Source: Strigamia acuminata (taxonomy: Eukaryota; Arthropoda; Chilopoda; Geophilomorpha; Linotaeniidae). Taken from it: 64,000 nucleotides of DNA. The notes under the pieces are model-generated. The model was not told the origin of the DNA and ran no database searches. It saw nothing but the letters and a program-made list of their open reading frames with translations. Shown in pieces: positions 19,709 through 30,376 of the stretch. The stretch's first letter is position 1. Every line of letters starts with the position of its first letter. The position numbers and the translations under genes are program-made. The DNA lies in NCBI GenBank assembly GCA_949358305.1, contig OX442322.1:6448001-6512000 (forward strand), given 5' to 3'.

Positions 19709-22700
19709 ATGGCGTCGAAAGGAAGCGCGGCGTCGGCGGCGGCAGGAATCGCGCCGCTTGACAAAAACAACTACGAGACGTGGAAAGTGGACGTTCAATT
19801 GTTGCTTCAGGAACTCAATTTGTGGGGATTCCACGACGAAACGATTAAGGCACCGCCGGACGGAACGTCGGCGACGGATTTGGCCAAATATGAAAAGCGA
19901 AAGGCCCGCGCACGCGGTATTTTGTGCAACAGTGTTGCAACGAGACTGAAACCGTCGCTTCTGAAGTTAGATACGTCCAAGGAGGTGTGGGATTACCTCA
20001 AAAAACTACACGAGCCCACGTCAGTCGCGAGAAACGCGAAAATTTTAGAAGACTTCTATACGATACGTTGCGGAGACAAAGAGGAGGTCGATACGTTTAT
20101 TACACGTGTGGAATTGGCGGCGGACGAACTGAAATCCATTAAACAGGAACCAAATGACAAAGTCAAAGCTTACACTTTAATAAATCGAATCCGCAAAGAT
20201 TATGAGCATCAAGTGCAAGCCATATACCAGTGGAGCGATGGCGACTTTACATTTGATAAAGTTTCAGCAGCATTGCTTGCCGAGAGCGCCAGACGTCGAT
20301 ATACGATGGGAATAAATGCTACAACAACGGATTCCAGTGCGCTAAGTGTCAGTGCTTCCAACAATCAACAGGGATCGAGGAAGCAAGACAACAAGCAAGG
20401 TAAAAACAATTTTTCAAATATTTTGTGTTACAATTGTCACGAAAAAGGCCACATTGCCCGAAATTGTACAAATCCGAATCCAAAGCAACGGGACAGCGCA
20501 CGTGGTCGCGGCAAAGGACGCGGACAGTCCCAACGAGGCAGAGGATTACGAGGGGCATTTTATGCGTCATTTTTGGGGGAATGTGCATTGAAATCAAGTG
20601 ATAATTTATGTGATGAGGATGCATGGTTTGTAGATTCCGGCGCGTCGGACCACGTGTGTGGGAAAAAAGATTATTTTCAGACTTTTAAGCAATTAGTTCC
20701 GACTAAATTACAATTAGGCCAAGGCACAGCTAGTATCACAGGTTGTGGTGCTGTATGTATCGGCACAGAAGCTAACGGAACTACCAACCATGTGGACTTA
20801 ATAAATGTTTATTTTGTACAGGGTTTCAAGCGCAATTTGATTTCAAGTGGGAAAATTGATGAGGCCGGATTTAATCAACATATTTACAATGGAGTGTTGA
20901 AAGTTTATCATAAGAATAGTCGAGAGTGTTTGTTATTAGCAGACAGACAATCTGATGGCCTGTATCGTGTAAGAGGCACGATTATTAAGAAAAGTAGTGT
21001 GTCAAATGTTGTAACAATGAATGTTAAAAATTCTAATTTAATTTTGGAAGGGGAAAAACCTGTGCAACATATTGAGCAATTACAAAACAAGAGCCCCACT
21101 CATGCAGACATCAAGAGTCAAGCCCCCATTACACAAAATTATGCTGTTTCCGTTGACACGTGGCATAAGAGATTTGCACACATGCACGTGCAGGGGTTGG
21201 CAACATTGTTAAAGAGTGAAGAGACAACGGGTTTAGATTTTACGGGGAATCTGAATGGTTTCACTTGTGATTCATGCCGGATAGCGAAATCAACGCGTGC
21301 AAATTACAAAGTGAGAGATGATCGTGAACGAGGGGAACCGCTAGAACTATTACATTTAGACGTGTGGGGCCCTAATCCCACGACATCACTGGGTGGTGCA
21401 CGTTATCTGTTGTGCATTGTTGATGACGCAACAAGATTTTCCTGGATCTACCCTTTAAAAACCAAAGACGAGGTCTTTCCAGTGTTTAAGACATTTTTGG
21501 CAAGAGTTGAACGACGTTCAAATAGGAAAGTTCATGAAATTAGAACAGATAGGGGTGGAGAATTTTGTGGGAATGCATTTAATGACTTTCTGCAACAAAA
21601 TGGAATTGGTGCACAAAGGACAAATCCATATTCAGCCCAAATGAACGGCGTTGCGGAGCGCCTAAACCGTTCAATTATGAACAATGTACGTGCCATTATT
21701 GAGGATACGAGTCTGCCATGGATTTTATGGGCAGAATTGGCTGTAAGCTACATTTATTTAAAGAACAGATATCCGCATTTATTTGCGAAGGGACAAATTC
21801 CTTACATAAAATTTAGACAAAGGAGTATGGCAGTGAAACATTTACGTGCAATTGGTTCATTGTGTTTCGTACATATTCCTAAACCCAAAAGGGATAGCAA
21901 ACTCGATTCAAGAGCGTGGAAGGGCATACTTGTTGGGTATGCATTTACAACAAGGGGCTACCGGGTTTGGAATCCTATTACAAATGAGGTTATTGAAACG
22001 AAACATTTAGTCATTGACGAATCCAGGGACTGGAAGTCCTTTAATACAGTGGACCAAAATGTTCAGCAACCGGACCCTGATACAAATGGTTACGATTCGG
22101 ATGAGAGTGGGTTGTATCAACAGGAATTCCACGAAACAACGCCACCTACTATGCCACCGGGTTCACCACCCGTAATACACAAAGTCCCAATGTCTCACGC
22201 ACAGGCTCCACCACAGGTGAAACCTGTAGCTCAATTGCCCGTTCCCACACAACCAGTCCAAGGTGGGGCAAAAGCCAAGAAACCTCGAATTGCCACCAGA
22301 ACCACAGATGCAGATGGATGGGATAGGGAGCAAGTGACCAGACAAGGAGGTGTTACAGCTGGGAGAATTGATGTGCTGTTTTACGCGCCAGATGGGACAG
22401 GGCCGTTGAAGACAAAGAAAGAAGTCGAGGCTTTCTGCAGGGGGAATAGAATCTTCTACAATCCTTTAAAATTCGATTTCACCCCAGTGAAGGAGCCCAT
22501 CAATACAATCGAGCAGTCGTCCGATGAGGAACCAATGGAAACGGTCCTCACAGCAACGACATCTCCCATCAGTGTGTATTGTGCTGTCATACAGCCCAAA
22601 ACATATGAGGAGGCGACTTCCTCGCCTCAGTCGAAAGAATGGAGAGAGGCGATGGAGGAAGAGATCGAAACTTTACAGGAAAGGGAGGTGTACGAGGAGG

Positions 22701-24133
22701 TGCCGCGACCAAAGGCAAAGGTCTTGGGGCACAAGTGGGTTTACAAGCTGAAACCAGACGAAGATGGCAATATCGTCAGATATCGCGCAAGAATTGTCGC
22801 ACAAGGTTTTAGGCAGACACAAGGGGTTGATTACACAGAAGTGTTTTCGCCAGTCGTGAATTTCACATTAATCCGACTGTTTTTCTGTCTGTTGGTGATC
22901 TTGCGTGGTTGGGTAGACGTCCATCTGGACGTAAAATGTGCATACTTGTACGGCAAGTTGGACTGCCCAATCCACATGGAAATACCTCAAGGTTTCAAGA
23001 CACCGGGGACAGATAGTGTTTGGCTCCTGTACAAAGCATTGTACGGATTACACCAATCCGGCAGGATGTGGTTCGAGGAGTTAAATACCAGTCTGCTGGA
23101 TTTGGGTTTCACGAAAGTTATTGGTTGCAATTGCGTTTACACTTTTGAGCGCAGTGCCGTCCTTTTGATATACGTGGACGATATGGTGTTATTTGCGAAG
23201 GATGCAGAGACACAGCGCGCGTTAATAGACCTGATCAAACGGAAATTCAATATTGTGAATTTGGGGCGAATTACAAAATTGCTTGGCGTAAATTTTAGTC
23301 GTAGTGATGGGAAGGTTTGCCTGCACCAAAGGCATTATATTGATAAATTAGCAATGAAATACAAGTTGGAACCGAATACAAAAGTCAAAGTTCCAATTGC
23401 TGCTGGATCGACATTCAACTTGAAGCCCAATGAAACTGATCCGGGTTTAGATTTTCCATATCGCTCGTTGGTCGGGAGCCTGATGTTTCTTGCTTCCCGA
23501 ACCAGGCCGGACATCCTCTATTCAATAATTTACATGTCCCAATTTAACACAAGCTTTACACAAAAACACGTAAAAGCACTAATACAAATTGCTCAATATG
23601 TGGTAAATACTAGGGGTTATTGTGTAGATATTTCCAAGTGTGTTAATACTGATTTGAAAATTTTTACAGACGCTTCCTGGGCTTCGGACCTCAGCCATTG
23701 CAAAAGCTTTGGGGGATTCGCATTATTCATGGGAGATGCCCTAATCAGCTGGGGCTGTCGGAAACAAAGTTCCGTAGCATGTAGCACAATGGAGGCGGAA
23801 TATCTGGCTTTGGTCCATGCAGTCCAGGAAGGATATTGGTTATCAAGCATATTTGAAAACTGCGTTTTGTTCGATTACATCAATATGCCAATAGTGTATT
23901 CAGATTCTTTGTCGTCCATACAATTTGTGGAAAACGACTTAGAAAATTCCAAAACAAAACATATTCGCATTCGTTATTGTTTCTTAAGAGACTGGTTTGA
24001 AAAAGGATATTTTTCGATCGAGAAAATTCCGAGTAAATGGAATTTGGCAGATTTATTTACCAAATGGCTGCCACGGGATAGACTGAGGGAGTTATGTTCA
24101 AGTATGCTAGATACCTCAGAGGATGGAAATTGA
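19709..24133 (+). CDS. gag-pol: Cop-C Gag-Pol polyprotein, intact
   Basis: A 1474-residue frame starting 66 nt after the LTR, a very short leader compared with the other Copia elements here. Gag begins with LDKNNYETWKVDVQLLLQEL; the CCHC knuckle is near residue 240 (CYNCHEKGHIARNC), the protease DSGASDH near 307, pre-integrase WHKRFAHMH near 487, integrase Asp near 550 (LDVWGP), Asp near 613 (RTDRGGEF) and Glu near 648 (VAERLNRS). RT has YVDDMVLFAK near 1154, and RNase H starts with TDASWASD near 1320 and ends with the usual DLFTKWLPRDRL. Every catalytic residue is present and no stop or shift is seen. Gag and Pol amounts must be set by another route, such as splicing, as in Drosophila copia; no signal is evident. 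Confidence 0.97.
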   Translation: MASKGSAASAAAGIAPLDKNNYETWKVDVQLLLQELNLWGFHDETIKAPPDGTSATDLAKYEKRKARARGILCNSVATRLKPSLLKLDTSKEVWDYLKKLHEPTSVARNAKILEDFYTIRCGDKEEVDTFITRVELAADELKSIKQEPNDKVKAYTLINRIRKDYEHQVQAIYQWSDGDFTFDKVSAALLAESARRRYTMGINATTTDSSALSVSASNNQQGSRKQDNKQGKNNFSNILCYNCHEKGHIARNCTNPNPKQRDSARGRGKGRGQSQRGRGLRGAFYASFLGECALKSSDNLCDEDAWFVDSGASDHVCGKKDYFQTFKQLVPTKLQLGQGTASITGCGAVCIGTEANGTTNHVDLINVYFVQGFKRNLISSGKIDEAGFNQHIYNGVLKVYHKNSRECLLLADRQSDGLYRVRGTIIKKSSVSNVVTMNVKNSNLILEGEKPVQHIEQLQNKSPTHADIKSQAPITQNYAVSVDTWHKRFAHMHVQGLATLLKSEETTGLDFTGNLNGFTCDSCRIAKSTRANYKVRDDRERGEPLELLHLDVWGPNPTTSLGGARYLLCIVDDATRFSWIYPLKTKDEVFPVFKTFLARVERRSNRKVHEIRTDRGGEFCGNAFNDFLQQNGIGAQRTNPYSAQMNGVAERLNRSIMNNVRAIIEDTSLPWILWAELAVSYIYLKNRYPHLFAKGQIPYIKFRQRSMAVKHLRAIGSLCFVHIPKPKRDSKLDSRAWKGILVGYAFTTRGYRVWNPITNEVIETKHLVIDESRDWKSFNTVDQNVQQPDPDTNGYDSDESGLYQQEFHETTPPTMPPGSPPVIHKVPMSHAQAPPQVKPVAQLPVPTQPVQGGAKAKKPRIATRTTDADGWDREQVTRQGGVTAGRIDVLFYAPDGTGPLKTKKEVEAFCRGNRIFYNPLKFDFTPVKEPINTIEQSSDEEPMETVLTATTSPISVYCAVIQPKTYEEATSSPQSKEWREAMEEEIETLQEREVYEEVPRPKAKVLGHKWVYKLKPDEDGNIVRYRARIVAQGFRQTQGVDYTEVFSPVVNFTLIRLFFCLLVILRGWVDVHLDVKCAYLYGKLDCPIHMEIPQGFKTPGTDSVWLLYKALYGLHQSGRMWFEELNTSLLDLGFTKVIGCNCVYTFERSAVLLIYVDDMVLFAKDAETQRALIDLIKRKFNIVNLGRITKLLGVNFSRSDGKVCLHQRHYIDKLAMKYKLEPNTKVKVPIAAGSTFNLKPNETDPGLDFPYRSLVGSLMFLASRTRPDILYSIIYMSQFNTSFTQKHVKALIQIAQYVVNTRGYCVDISKCVNTDLKIFTDASWASDLSHCKSFGGFALFMGDALISWGCRKQSSVACSTMEAEYLALVHAVQEGYWLSSIFENCVLFDYINMPIVYSDSLSSIQFVENDLENSKTKHIRIRYCFLRDWFEKGYFSIEKIPSKWNLADLFTKWLPRDRLRELCSSMLDTSEDGN

Positions 24134-24154
24134 AATGTTTGTACAAAGTGTAAC

Positions 24155-24168
24155 ATTTAAGGGGGTGC
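24155..24168 (+). promoter_or_regulatory. Cop-C polypurine tract
   Basis: TTTAAGGGGGTGCT immediately before the 3' LTR, with the purine run AAGGGGG. Confidence 0.8.
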
Positions 24169-24169
24169 T

Positions 24170-25048
24170 TGTTGGGAATTGCGTAAATGTCCCACGTTGA
24201 CCTCATGTTAAAGCTACACGGCAATCGTGTTTAATAAATTTGAATTCGAGATATTATGTTTGTTTTAGCCGAAATGTTGAAGGCACTCGAATATATATGA
24301 CGTATTTGGTGTGTAATAATGATTCAATGTTCCAAAATGTATATTGTTGTGATTATATATTAATTTCGGTGTATTTGGCATAGTATCTGTGAAATTTGTT
24401 GATTGTTTGCTGCGTGAGGGCGCAATGTGTAAATCCACAGCGTACTTGCGTTGCACTAGTCGAGATTGATGATGTCACAATGATGACATCATCAAACGAA
24501 GTGATTATTTCTTTATGTAATAATTGGGGATTTAACTGTATGATTTGTTCTGTGTAAATATGTTATGTGACATCACGTGAATAAAACTTCACTCTGTTTT
24601 TGGTTTTCAATAAGGCAACATCGTGTTTTATTTGGTCTTACACCTAATTATACATTCATCAAGTTAGGGCTATTATTTATGAACTTCACCTACTTTCCAG
24701 AGCATGTGAGCAGTGTGTTTTCCAACATCACTTAGGCCCAACTACATTTACTTGGACAGTTTTGTGAAAACATCATGATTGGATTGATTTTCACCAAGGA
24801 TTAAGTGTGATAATAAGACTATTATCACACGTGAGTACTTTATTTATATTATAACATTTGTTTTCGTTAAATATTCCGAGAGTCGTACGTCGCAGCCGAA
24901 TGCACATGAACGAGACGTCGCGTTAACGTACCGCAGGACAGCCGTACTACACACGCTGCCCGAAGTTCATTACGGATAGGATACACGCGTATACGATTTA
25001 TTTTGACATTTCCACTGCGTTTTATTGGTTTTATAGCGGGTTCCTACA
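24170..25048 (+). repeat. Cop-C 3' LTR
   Basis: 879 bp, the same as 18764-19642 by eye along the whole length checked; followed by GTATT. Confidence 0.97.
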
Positions 25049-25683
25049 GTATTCTCAATCGTGCCCAAGGAAACACCAAATTCATCCGTTTGCTCGTAGA
25101 GGCGATTATATTCGCCTAATAAACGTTCTTTGACGGTCTTCGAGGTGAAGTCTGGGTCTCCCCAGTGGTAGACCGTCTGCTTGACTGTCTCGTATTGTTG
25201 TGGCAGCAGATCCAGGTACTGGAAGGCCAGGAATTCGTCGGAAATGTCTATTTTGACGTCTTTCAATTCCAGCGCCTTCCTGTCGACTCTGGCTAGGAAA
25301 ACCATCATTTCCTCTTGCTCATGGAGTTTCAGCATGAGAAACTCGCGACGAAGTCGGGCTTTACGTGCCCTGGTAGTGGGCTGGTAAGCAGCTTTGAGTG
25401 CTTCCCAAACCTCTTTGGCCCCTTCGTGTGCCACAGCCACTACCTGTTGGGCTTTTCCACAAGCCAGGCAAATGGTGGAGCGCGCTTTCTCCTCGCGCTT
25501 ATCAAACTCCCTGATTTCTTTCGCAGAAGCCGTGGCTGGCAAGGGCTTTTCCTTGCCAGTCACGTGGCCCCAAACTCCATATGATTGCAAAAAGAGTTGG
25601 ATTTGAACACTCCATGTCGAATAGTTAGTTCCATTCAATTTTTCTACGTCCTTATAGTCGTCTCGGCGATCCCAACTTGCCAT
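25049..25683 (-). pseudogene. gag: Cop-B Gag N-terminal part
   Basis: The minus-strand frame from ATG 25683 gives MASWDRRDDYKDVEKLNGTN and a full Copia Gag domain (YSTWSVQIQLFLQSYGVWG; LLPQQYETVKQTVYHW). It is open until it meets Cop-C at the GTATT duplication and resumes in frame at 18763. An upstream in-frame ATG at 25713 is possible. Confidence 0.9.
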
Positions 25684-26440
25684 GTTGAGAAAATTTAACG
25701 AAAAACGACGCACAAATCACTAAATCACAAAATTTCCGAAGAAAAATCACTAATATTCACAATACACGTGAATATGCCACACGGAGAAGCAATTTGCCCC
25801 CAAAAATTGAAGGCGAAAGAAAATACAGTACTTCCCAAAGGGGATCTCAGTAAGTGAGATCGAGACTCGAATCTGGCAACCCTGCTAGCTTCAGACCGCC
25901 AACCTGGTGGCGCGGGACAGCTAACTTGTGCCACGGGTAAGCCCAGATCGAAATAAGACTGTACGTGAGCGACTGCTCAAAGGGTACAGAATAATCTAAG
26001 TGACCCAACACAAAACCTTAACAAATAACAAAGTTTCACGAGAAATATCAACTAAAACACACTTTTTGATGTTAAGTTGGCCAATTACGGGATCCTCACG
26101 TCGTAATTGGTTCCCACGTTGCATTAAACGTCGGCTTCACGTTGTCTTCGCACGGAACTGGGGCTGACGTGCAATCCGCGTACACACATCCGTGTAAGCG
26201 CGGAGAAAATCGTCGTAGCGCACGTCCGCGCCTTCGTACTTGCTTTCCTGGATGCAAAGTACGGAAACAATTGCCCACACACACGCTTATCGTGTGCAGG
26301 ACTTCTCGGTGAGTCAGTTCGTGTCGAAACGCTGATTTTTCGTCTTTCTTCGACGAAAAATGGCCGCCGTTGTGAAATCGTTGATTCCCGATGATTTCCG
26401 TGTCAATTTCACGGCAAAACGATTCGAAATGTGTTGTAGT
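25684..26440 (-). other. Cop-B leader (5' LTR not identified)
   Basis: Non-coding leader with the folded RNA at 25846-26040. Further out it is CpG-rich and carries a YY1-like AATGGCCGCC near 26359. No sequence matching the LTR start (RC of 14505-14527) was found to the right, so the 5' LTR is lost or rearranged. The outer limit is approximate. Confidence 0.6.
25846..26040 (-). ncRNA. Conserved pseudoknotted leader RNA, copy b (Cop-B)
   Basis: Minus-strand helices: CTGTAC/GTACAG with an inner GAGC/GCTC; ATCTGG/CCAGAT as the long closing helix; TAGCT/AGCTA and GTGGC/GCCAC crossing as a pseudoknot; then a GATCTCA/TGAGATC hairpin. All have counterparts in copies a, c, d and e with different bases. 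Confidence 0.75.
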
Positions 26441-26894
26441 AAAATATGAGATCTATGAATACGCATTTAAGATGCAATTCTTGATTTCTACCTCAACGAG
26501 GGATTTAAAGGTATGAAGGAGTTTAATGGCCCGAGGCAAGGTCATGGGAAAGTGCATTAAATTATTCTGCTGTTTGAATTAAAGACTTTTAAAAGGAAGT
26601 AGGTCATTGACTTCACCTGCTTCTATCACAACTGGTTTTTTTTTTGGAAGGTTTCATTTTGCTGAAGGGAAAATGAATAGATGACGTGTGTTGTTTACAT
26701 GTACCTTGTTGGCAAAAATCACACATTAACCATTTTTAGGAAAGTGGGAGGTAATTAAAGTGAAAGTGGGGGTAAATCGTATGGACTTCCGACGGCAGTG
26801 GGCATTGTTTGACATTGTTTAAAATGGTCTGGGGGTATTGGAAGTGGGGATTAGCGCAAAATAAAAAGTGGGTGAAATTTTGGCTGTGTCCAAC
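26441..26894. other. Non-coding stretch, no feature recognised
   Basis: AT-rich DNA between the Cop-B leader and the minisatellite. I see no ORF, LTR end or repeat that I can support. Confidence 0.5.
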
Positions 26895-27030
26895 ACGCTT
26901 CGCTTTATTTTCTATGTTCCACGCTTCACTTTTTTTCTATGTTCCACGCTTCGCTTTATTTTCTATGTTCCACGCTTCGCTTTATTTTCTATGTTCCACG
27001 CTTCACTTTTTTTCTATGTTCCACGCTTCT
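26895..27030. repeat. Minisatellite, 25-26 bp unit, five copies and part of a sixth
   Basis: Units begin ACGCTTCGCTTTATTTTC or ACGCTTCACTTTTTTTC and end TATGTTCC. Two unit variants alternate along the array. Confidence 0.9.
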
Positions 27031-27040
27031 ATGTTGACTT

Positions 27041-28020
27041 ACTTATGCATTTATATTTCTTATTTTATTTCTTATTTCATGTTTCCTGCATTTATATTTG
27101 CAATTTAACATTTACAATTTTCTGAAAATAAAAAGATTTTTTAATAAAAGAGTCAATTAAATTGCTTAAAGAAAATGTTTAATAGTAAATGTAAAAAACT
27201 GTAATTCAATTCATTTTAAATAAATGTATTAAACCATTTTAAATAAAAAGAATTAAATTAATTTGAATTTAAAATTCTTTTAATACATTTAAAAAATTAC
27301 AAATTATCACCAGCTAAAAAAAACAAGGAACAAGGAACAAGGAAGTAGGTGGACGAGGCAAACCAGTTCTTTGTAAATGAATTGAATAAATGTATTAAAT
27401 GTATTAAATGTATTAAATGTATTAAATTAAATTATTTCTTATTTTATGTTTCCTGCTTCTATATTTGCAATTTAACATTCAATCAATTTGACATTGAAAC
27501 AATTTTAAATAACAATTTTAAATTTAAAAAAAGTCAATATTGAAAAAAAAATGTAAAATATGTAATTCAATTCATTTCAAATAAATGTATTAAATAATTT
27601 TAAATAAAAAAGAATTAAATTCAATTTAATTTAATACATTTAATACATTTAATACATTTAATACATTTATTCAATTCATTTACAAAGAACTGGTTTGCCT
27701 TGTCGACCTCCTTCCTTGTTCCTTGTTCCTTGTTTTTTTTTTCAGCCGGTGATAATTTGTAATTTTTTAAATGTATTAAAAGAATTTTAAATTCAAATTA
27801 ATTTAATTCTTTTTATTTAAAATGGTTTAATACATTTATTTAAAATGAATTGAATTACAGTTTTTACATTTACTATTAAACATTTTCTTTAAGCAATTTA
27901 ATTGACTCTTTTACTAAAAAATCTTTTTGTTTTTCAGAAAATTGTTTAAATGTTAAATTGCAAATATAAATGCAGGAAACATGAAATAAGAAATAAAATA
28001 AGAAATATAAATGCATAAGT
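27041..28020. repeat. Large AT-rich inverted repeat with a third partial arm
   Basis: Arms of roughly 390-400 bp (27041 to about 27428 and about 27622 to 28020) are reverse complements with few differences. The first 60 bases of the outer ends match perfectly. The spacer contains a partial extra copy of the arm in the direction of the left arm (about 27437-27620). Inside the arms a TGTATTAAA-type unit is repeated in tandem. It could be a foldback element or Polinton terminal repeats brought together; I cannot tell. Confidence 0.8.
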
Positions 28021-28357
28021 GAAAAATGACAAACATTCGAATGAAAATATTTCCTCCTACACTAGCAATTAAGTTTCCGCCTAAGGCTCTTTAAAAAAAA
28101 CAAAAATAACTTTGAGAGTTTTTTTTTAAATTAAACATCTGACCACATGTAAATACAGGTTTTCAAAGTGAATCATCAAGAAATAAATGAATAATAAATT
28201 GTAAAAAAGAAAAAAATTATTTTTATTCACTTTTTTTACATTGATAAACGAGTTAGCAGAACAGGTGGCACTGCAATGATTGCAGCGTCACAATTTAACA
28301 AAACACTGTTAAATGAATGGCGTAAGAATGCTCTAGTATGTTCATAAAACTCCATTT

Positions 28358-28651
28358 TTATAAACATTCCTCCTCTTCATCAAAAAAATCTATATCCTTA
28401 ATTTTCTTGCCCGGAATAATTTGATACAACTGCTTTATGTGTACTCTTGTTTCTGAGTTGAGAGAATCATGTATTATTCTTGCTCTTCTTCTTATTATTT
28501 TGCTTAGTTTAGGAAATTGTCCATCAATGCGGAATATAAATACAAAATTATTTATATCTGTAATTTCAGCGCCCCATCTACTTATAAGTTCAAAGATTAT
28601 TTGCTGTAATATTTTTTCGCTTTTTTCATGAATTGCACAAAAAAATTCCAT
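28358..28651 (-). CDS. Unknown 97-residue ORF at the left of Pol-1
   Basis: Starts MEFFCAIHEKSEKILQQIIF and ends in an acidic tail (DIDFFDEEEECL). The middle is basic (KIIRRRARIIHD). No known domain recognised. It reads in the same direction as the Polinton protease and integrase and could be a small Polinton gene, but this rests only on position. Confidence 0.35.
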   Translation of the reverse strand: MEFFCAIHEKSEKILQQIIFELISRWGAEITDINNFVFIFRIDGQFPKLSKIIRRRARIIHDSLNSETRVHIKQLYQIIPGKKIKDIDFFDEEEECL

Positions 28652-29052
28652 GTTATTCAGCTGAGAAATGATTTATGTTTTAATTGAAATTTAATTAAAA
28701 TGATGTTTACATACTGTATTTTTAATTGAATTCATTTATATTTTTTAAAAAATTTATTTATATTTTTTAAAAAATTTATTTATTTATTATGCATTGCTGG
28801 ATGAGTCACGCTGCTTTAATATAATTACATGGTCACGTGCTTTGAATTAAACCAGGGGTTTATTCACATATTCATTTTTTATTTCCAGATTTAATATGTG
28901 AAATATAATTCGTAATTACACCCAATTAATCAAAAGACTATTTCTTTATTAAGAGTAAAACAGTAAAATTAACAATATAACTATTATTTTAAAAACTTGT
29001 AATAATTAATTAATTAATTAATTACATAATGTTGCATTATATATAATAGCAT

Positions 29053-29334
29053 TTAGCCAAATAAATGGGTTATTTCAGCCAATTCCTGGATTTCGGCAAT
29101 AGTTACATTGTCGTGTACGTATTTGACGTTTTCGATATTCTCACTGGAAAATCTTCCAAGTTTCTCCATCAGAGTTTGAATCTTGATCTGGAATGACGGT
29201 CGCCACAAAAGTAACGAATCGGTTCTGTCATCAATTGAGCCTCCATAATTAACCAAAAGGAATAATGATAAATGTTTCAAAATTACTTTCCTTTCATCGG
29301 TAGTTTTATTCTGTTGGAGTTTAAATAAATACAT
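29053..29334 (-). CDS. Unknown 93-residue ORF at the left of Pol-1
   Basis: Starts MYLFKLQQNKTTDERKVILK. Soluble, mixed charge, no motif recognised. Same direction as the nearby ORF at 28358-28651. It may be a Polinton accessory gene; weakly supported. Confidence 0.3.
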   Translation of the reverse strand: MYLFKLQQNKTTDERKVILKHLSLFLLVNYGGSIDDRTDSLLLWRPSFQIKIQTLMEKLGRFSSENIENVKYVHDNVTIAEIQELAEITHLFG

Positions 29335-29565
29335 GATTTAATTCTGATATTTCTGAAATTGAAGTGGATATAACAATATTGCTTTTTTTTATATATAGAA
29401 AATTTTTTTTTACGGTTATATTTTCGGTTTGACATGGACTGGAATACACACCCGTGCATGTTTACACACTCCCCGGCATGATTTCGTGCAAATCTTTGTT
29501 AATTTCAAAATAGGTTTGTTTTAATTTCTTAAATCATTTCACGTTTTTGTTAAAAACAGATATTG

Positions 29566-29569
29566 GGTT
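29566..29569. repeat. Target site duplication of the solo QL LTR, left (GGTT)
   Basis: GGTT before the LTR matches GGTT at 31324-31327 after it; 4 bp suggests a Gypsy-type integrase. Confidence 0.8.
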
Positions 29570-29887
29570 TGTGATGATTACAAATCCGTATTTATCAATG
29601 TTCACAATAGATGGCGCTGTTTATGAAACGCGCGTAATTCAAACTCGATAAAACTAAAAAGTGTGATAAATAATTATTTAGACACGGTGAATAAAATATA
29701 ACTATTTTATTCGATATAAACTAAGTATTATTTACTTGACAATGTTGATTCTATCGAATCAATATCCACATTACTTACCTGTCGAAGGGAACCAATCGGA
29801 CCCTTCCGGACCCCAACTGGGCCCATCTGGACATAGTCATATATTAGGTCCGGACTAGTGACCCACGAATCCGCCGATTCGTACGCT

Positions 29888-29929
29888 GATTGGCTGTCGC
29901 CAATCTAGTAGTTCTACAGAACTATATAA
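29888..29929 (+). promoter_or_regulatory. QL promoter: inverted CCAAT pair and TATA box
   Basis: GATTGG (29888-29893) and CCAATC (29900-29905) form an inverted pair, followed 18 bp later by TATATAA (29923-29929). The same arrangement is kept in the copies at 55750 and 60779. Confidence 0.75.
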
Positions 29930-30376
29930 GCATCAGTTTCTCACCCACTAACCCCCCTGGCTTGATAACTGAACTTGTATATTGTCTGTAGTTGAATTGT
30001 TATCGTTTGATTTCATTATTCTCTATCGACACATCAGGCCACCTCAGCTCTCCACAGTTAGTATTCATTACTATTTGTTATTGCTGTTGTAGGGCTATTT
30101 CGGGAAGGCTAACTCCGGTAATAGACATGCATTCGCATGAAATGGCCCCGTAACGTTAGCCAGCTGTTCTACGGGACAGTAGGACTTCGTACGGTGGCTT
30201 AATATAACGGTCGTATACAGTACGACCTTGCTAAATGAAAGTAGGTCCCTCAGCTAACTGGCCACAGTCCGCTGCAGGATGGTTGTTGTAAACAGCCCAC
30301 GCAGGTTCCAGTCTTTCTACGATTGGTCCTTCCGCTCGTTAAAAGTCGGTAAAGGCCTAATGAACAGGTAACACGC

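Larger units (their letters stand above)
18764..25048 (+). mobile_element. Cop-C: complete, apparently young Ty1/Copia element
   Basis: 6285 bp with two 879-bp LTRs that look identical where compared, a 5-bp target duplication, primer site, one intact Gag-Pol frame and a polypurine tract. It sits in the Gag region of Cop-B in the opposite direction. This is the only element in the window with nothing visibly broken. Confidence 0.97.

Noticed and set aside
25846-26040. The leader RNA as a dicistrovirus-type intergenic IRES
   Set aside because: It has pseudoknots and could be an IRES, but it lies about 160 nt before the ATG, and I could not match the domain order of that class. Kept as an unknown element.
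26868-27125. ORFs over the minisatellite
   Set aside because: Tandem DNA repeat read as repeated peptide; no start or context for a gene.
27349-27543. 64-residue ORF with repeated KCIKCIKCIK
   Set aside because: It is the translation of the TGTATTAAA-type simple repeat in the inverted repeat arm.
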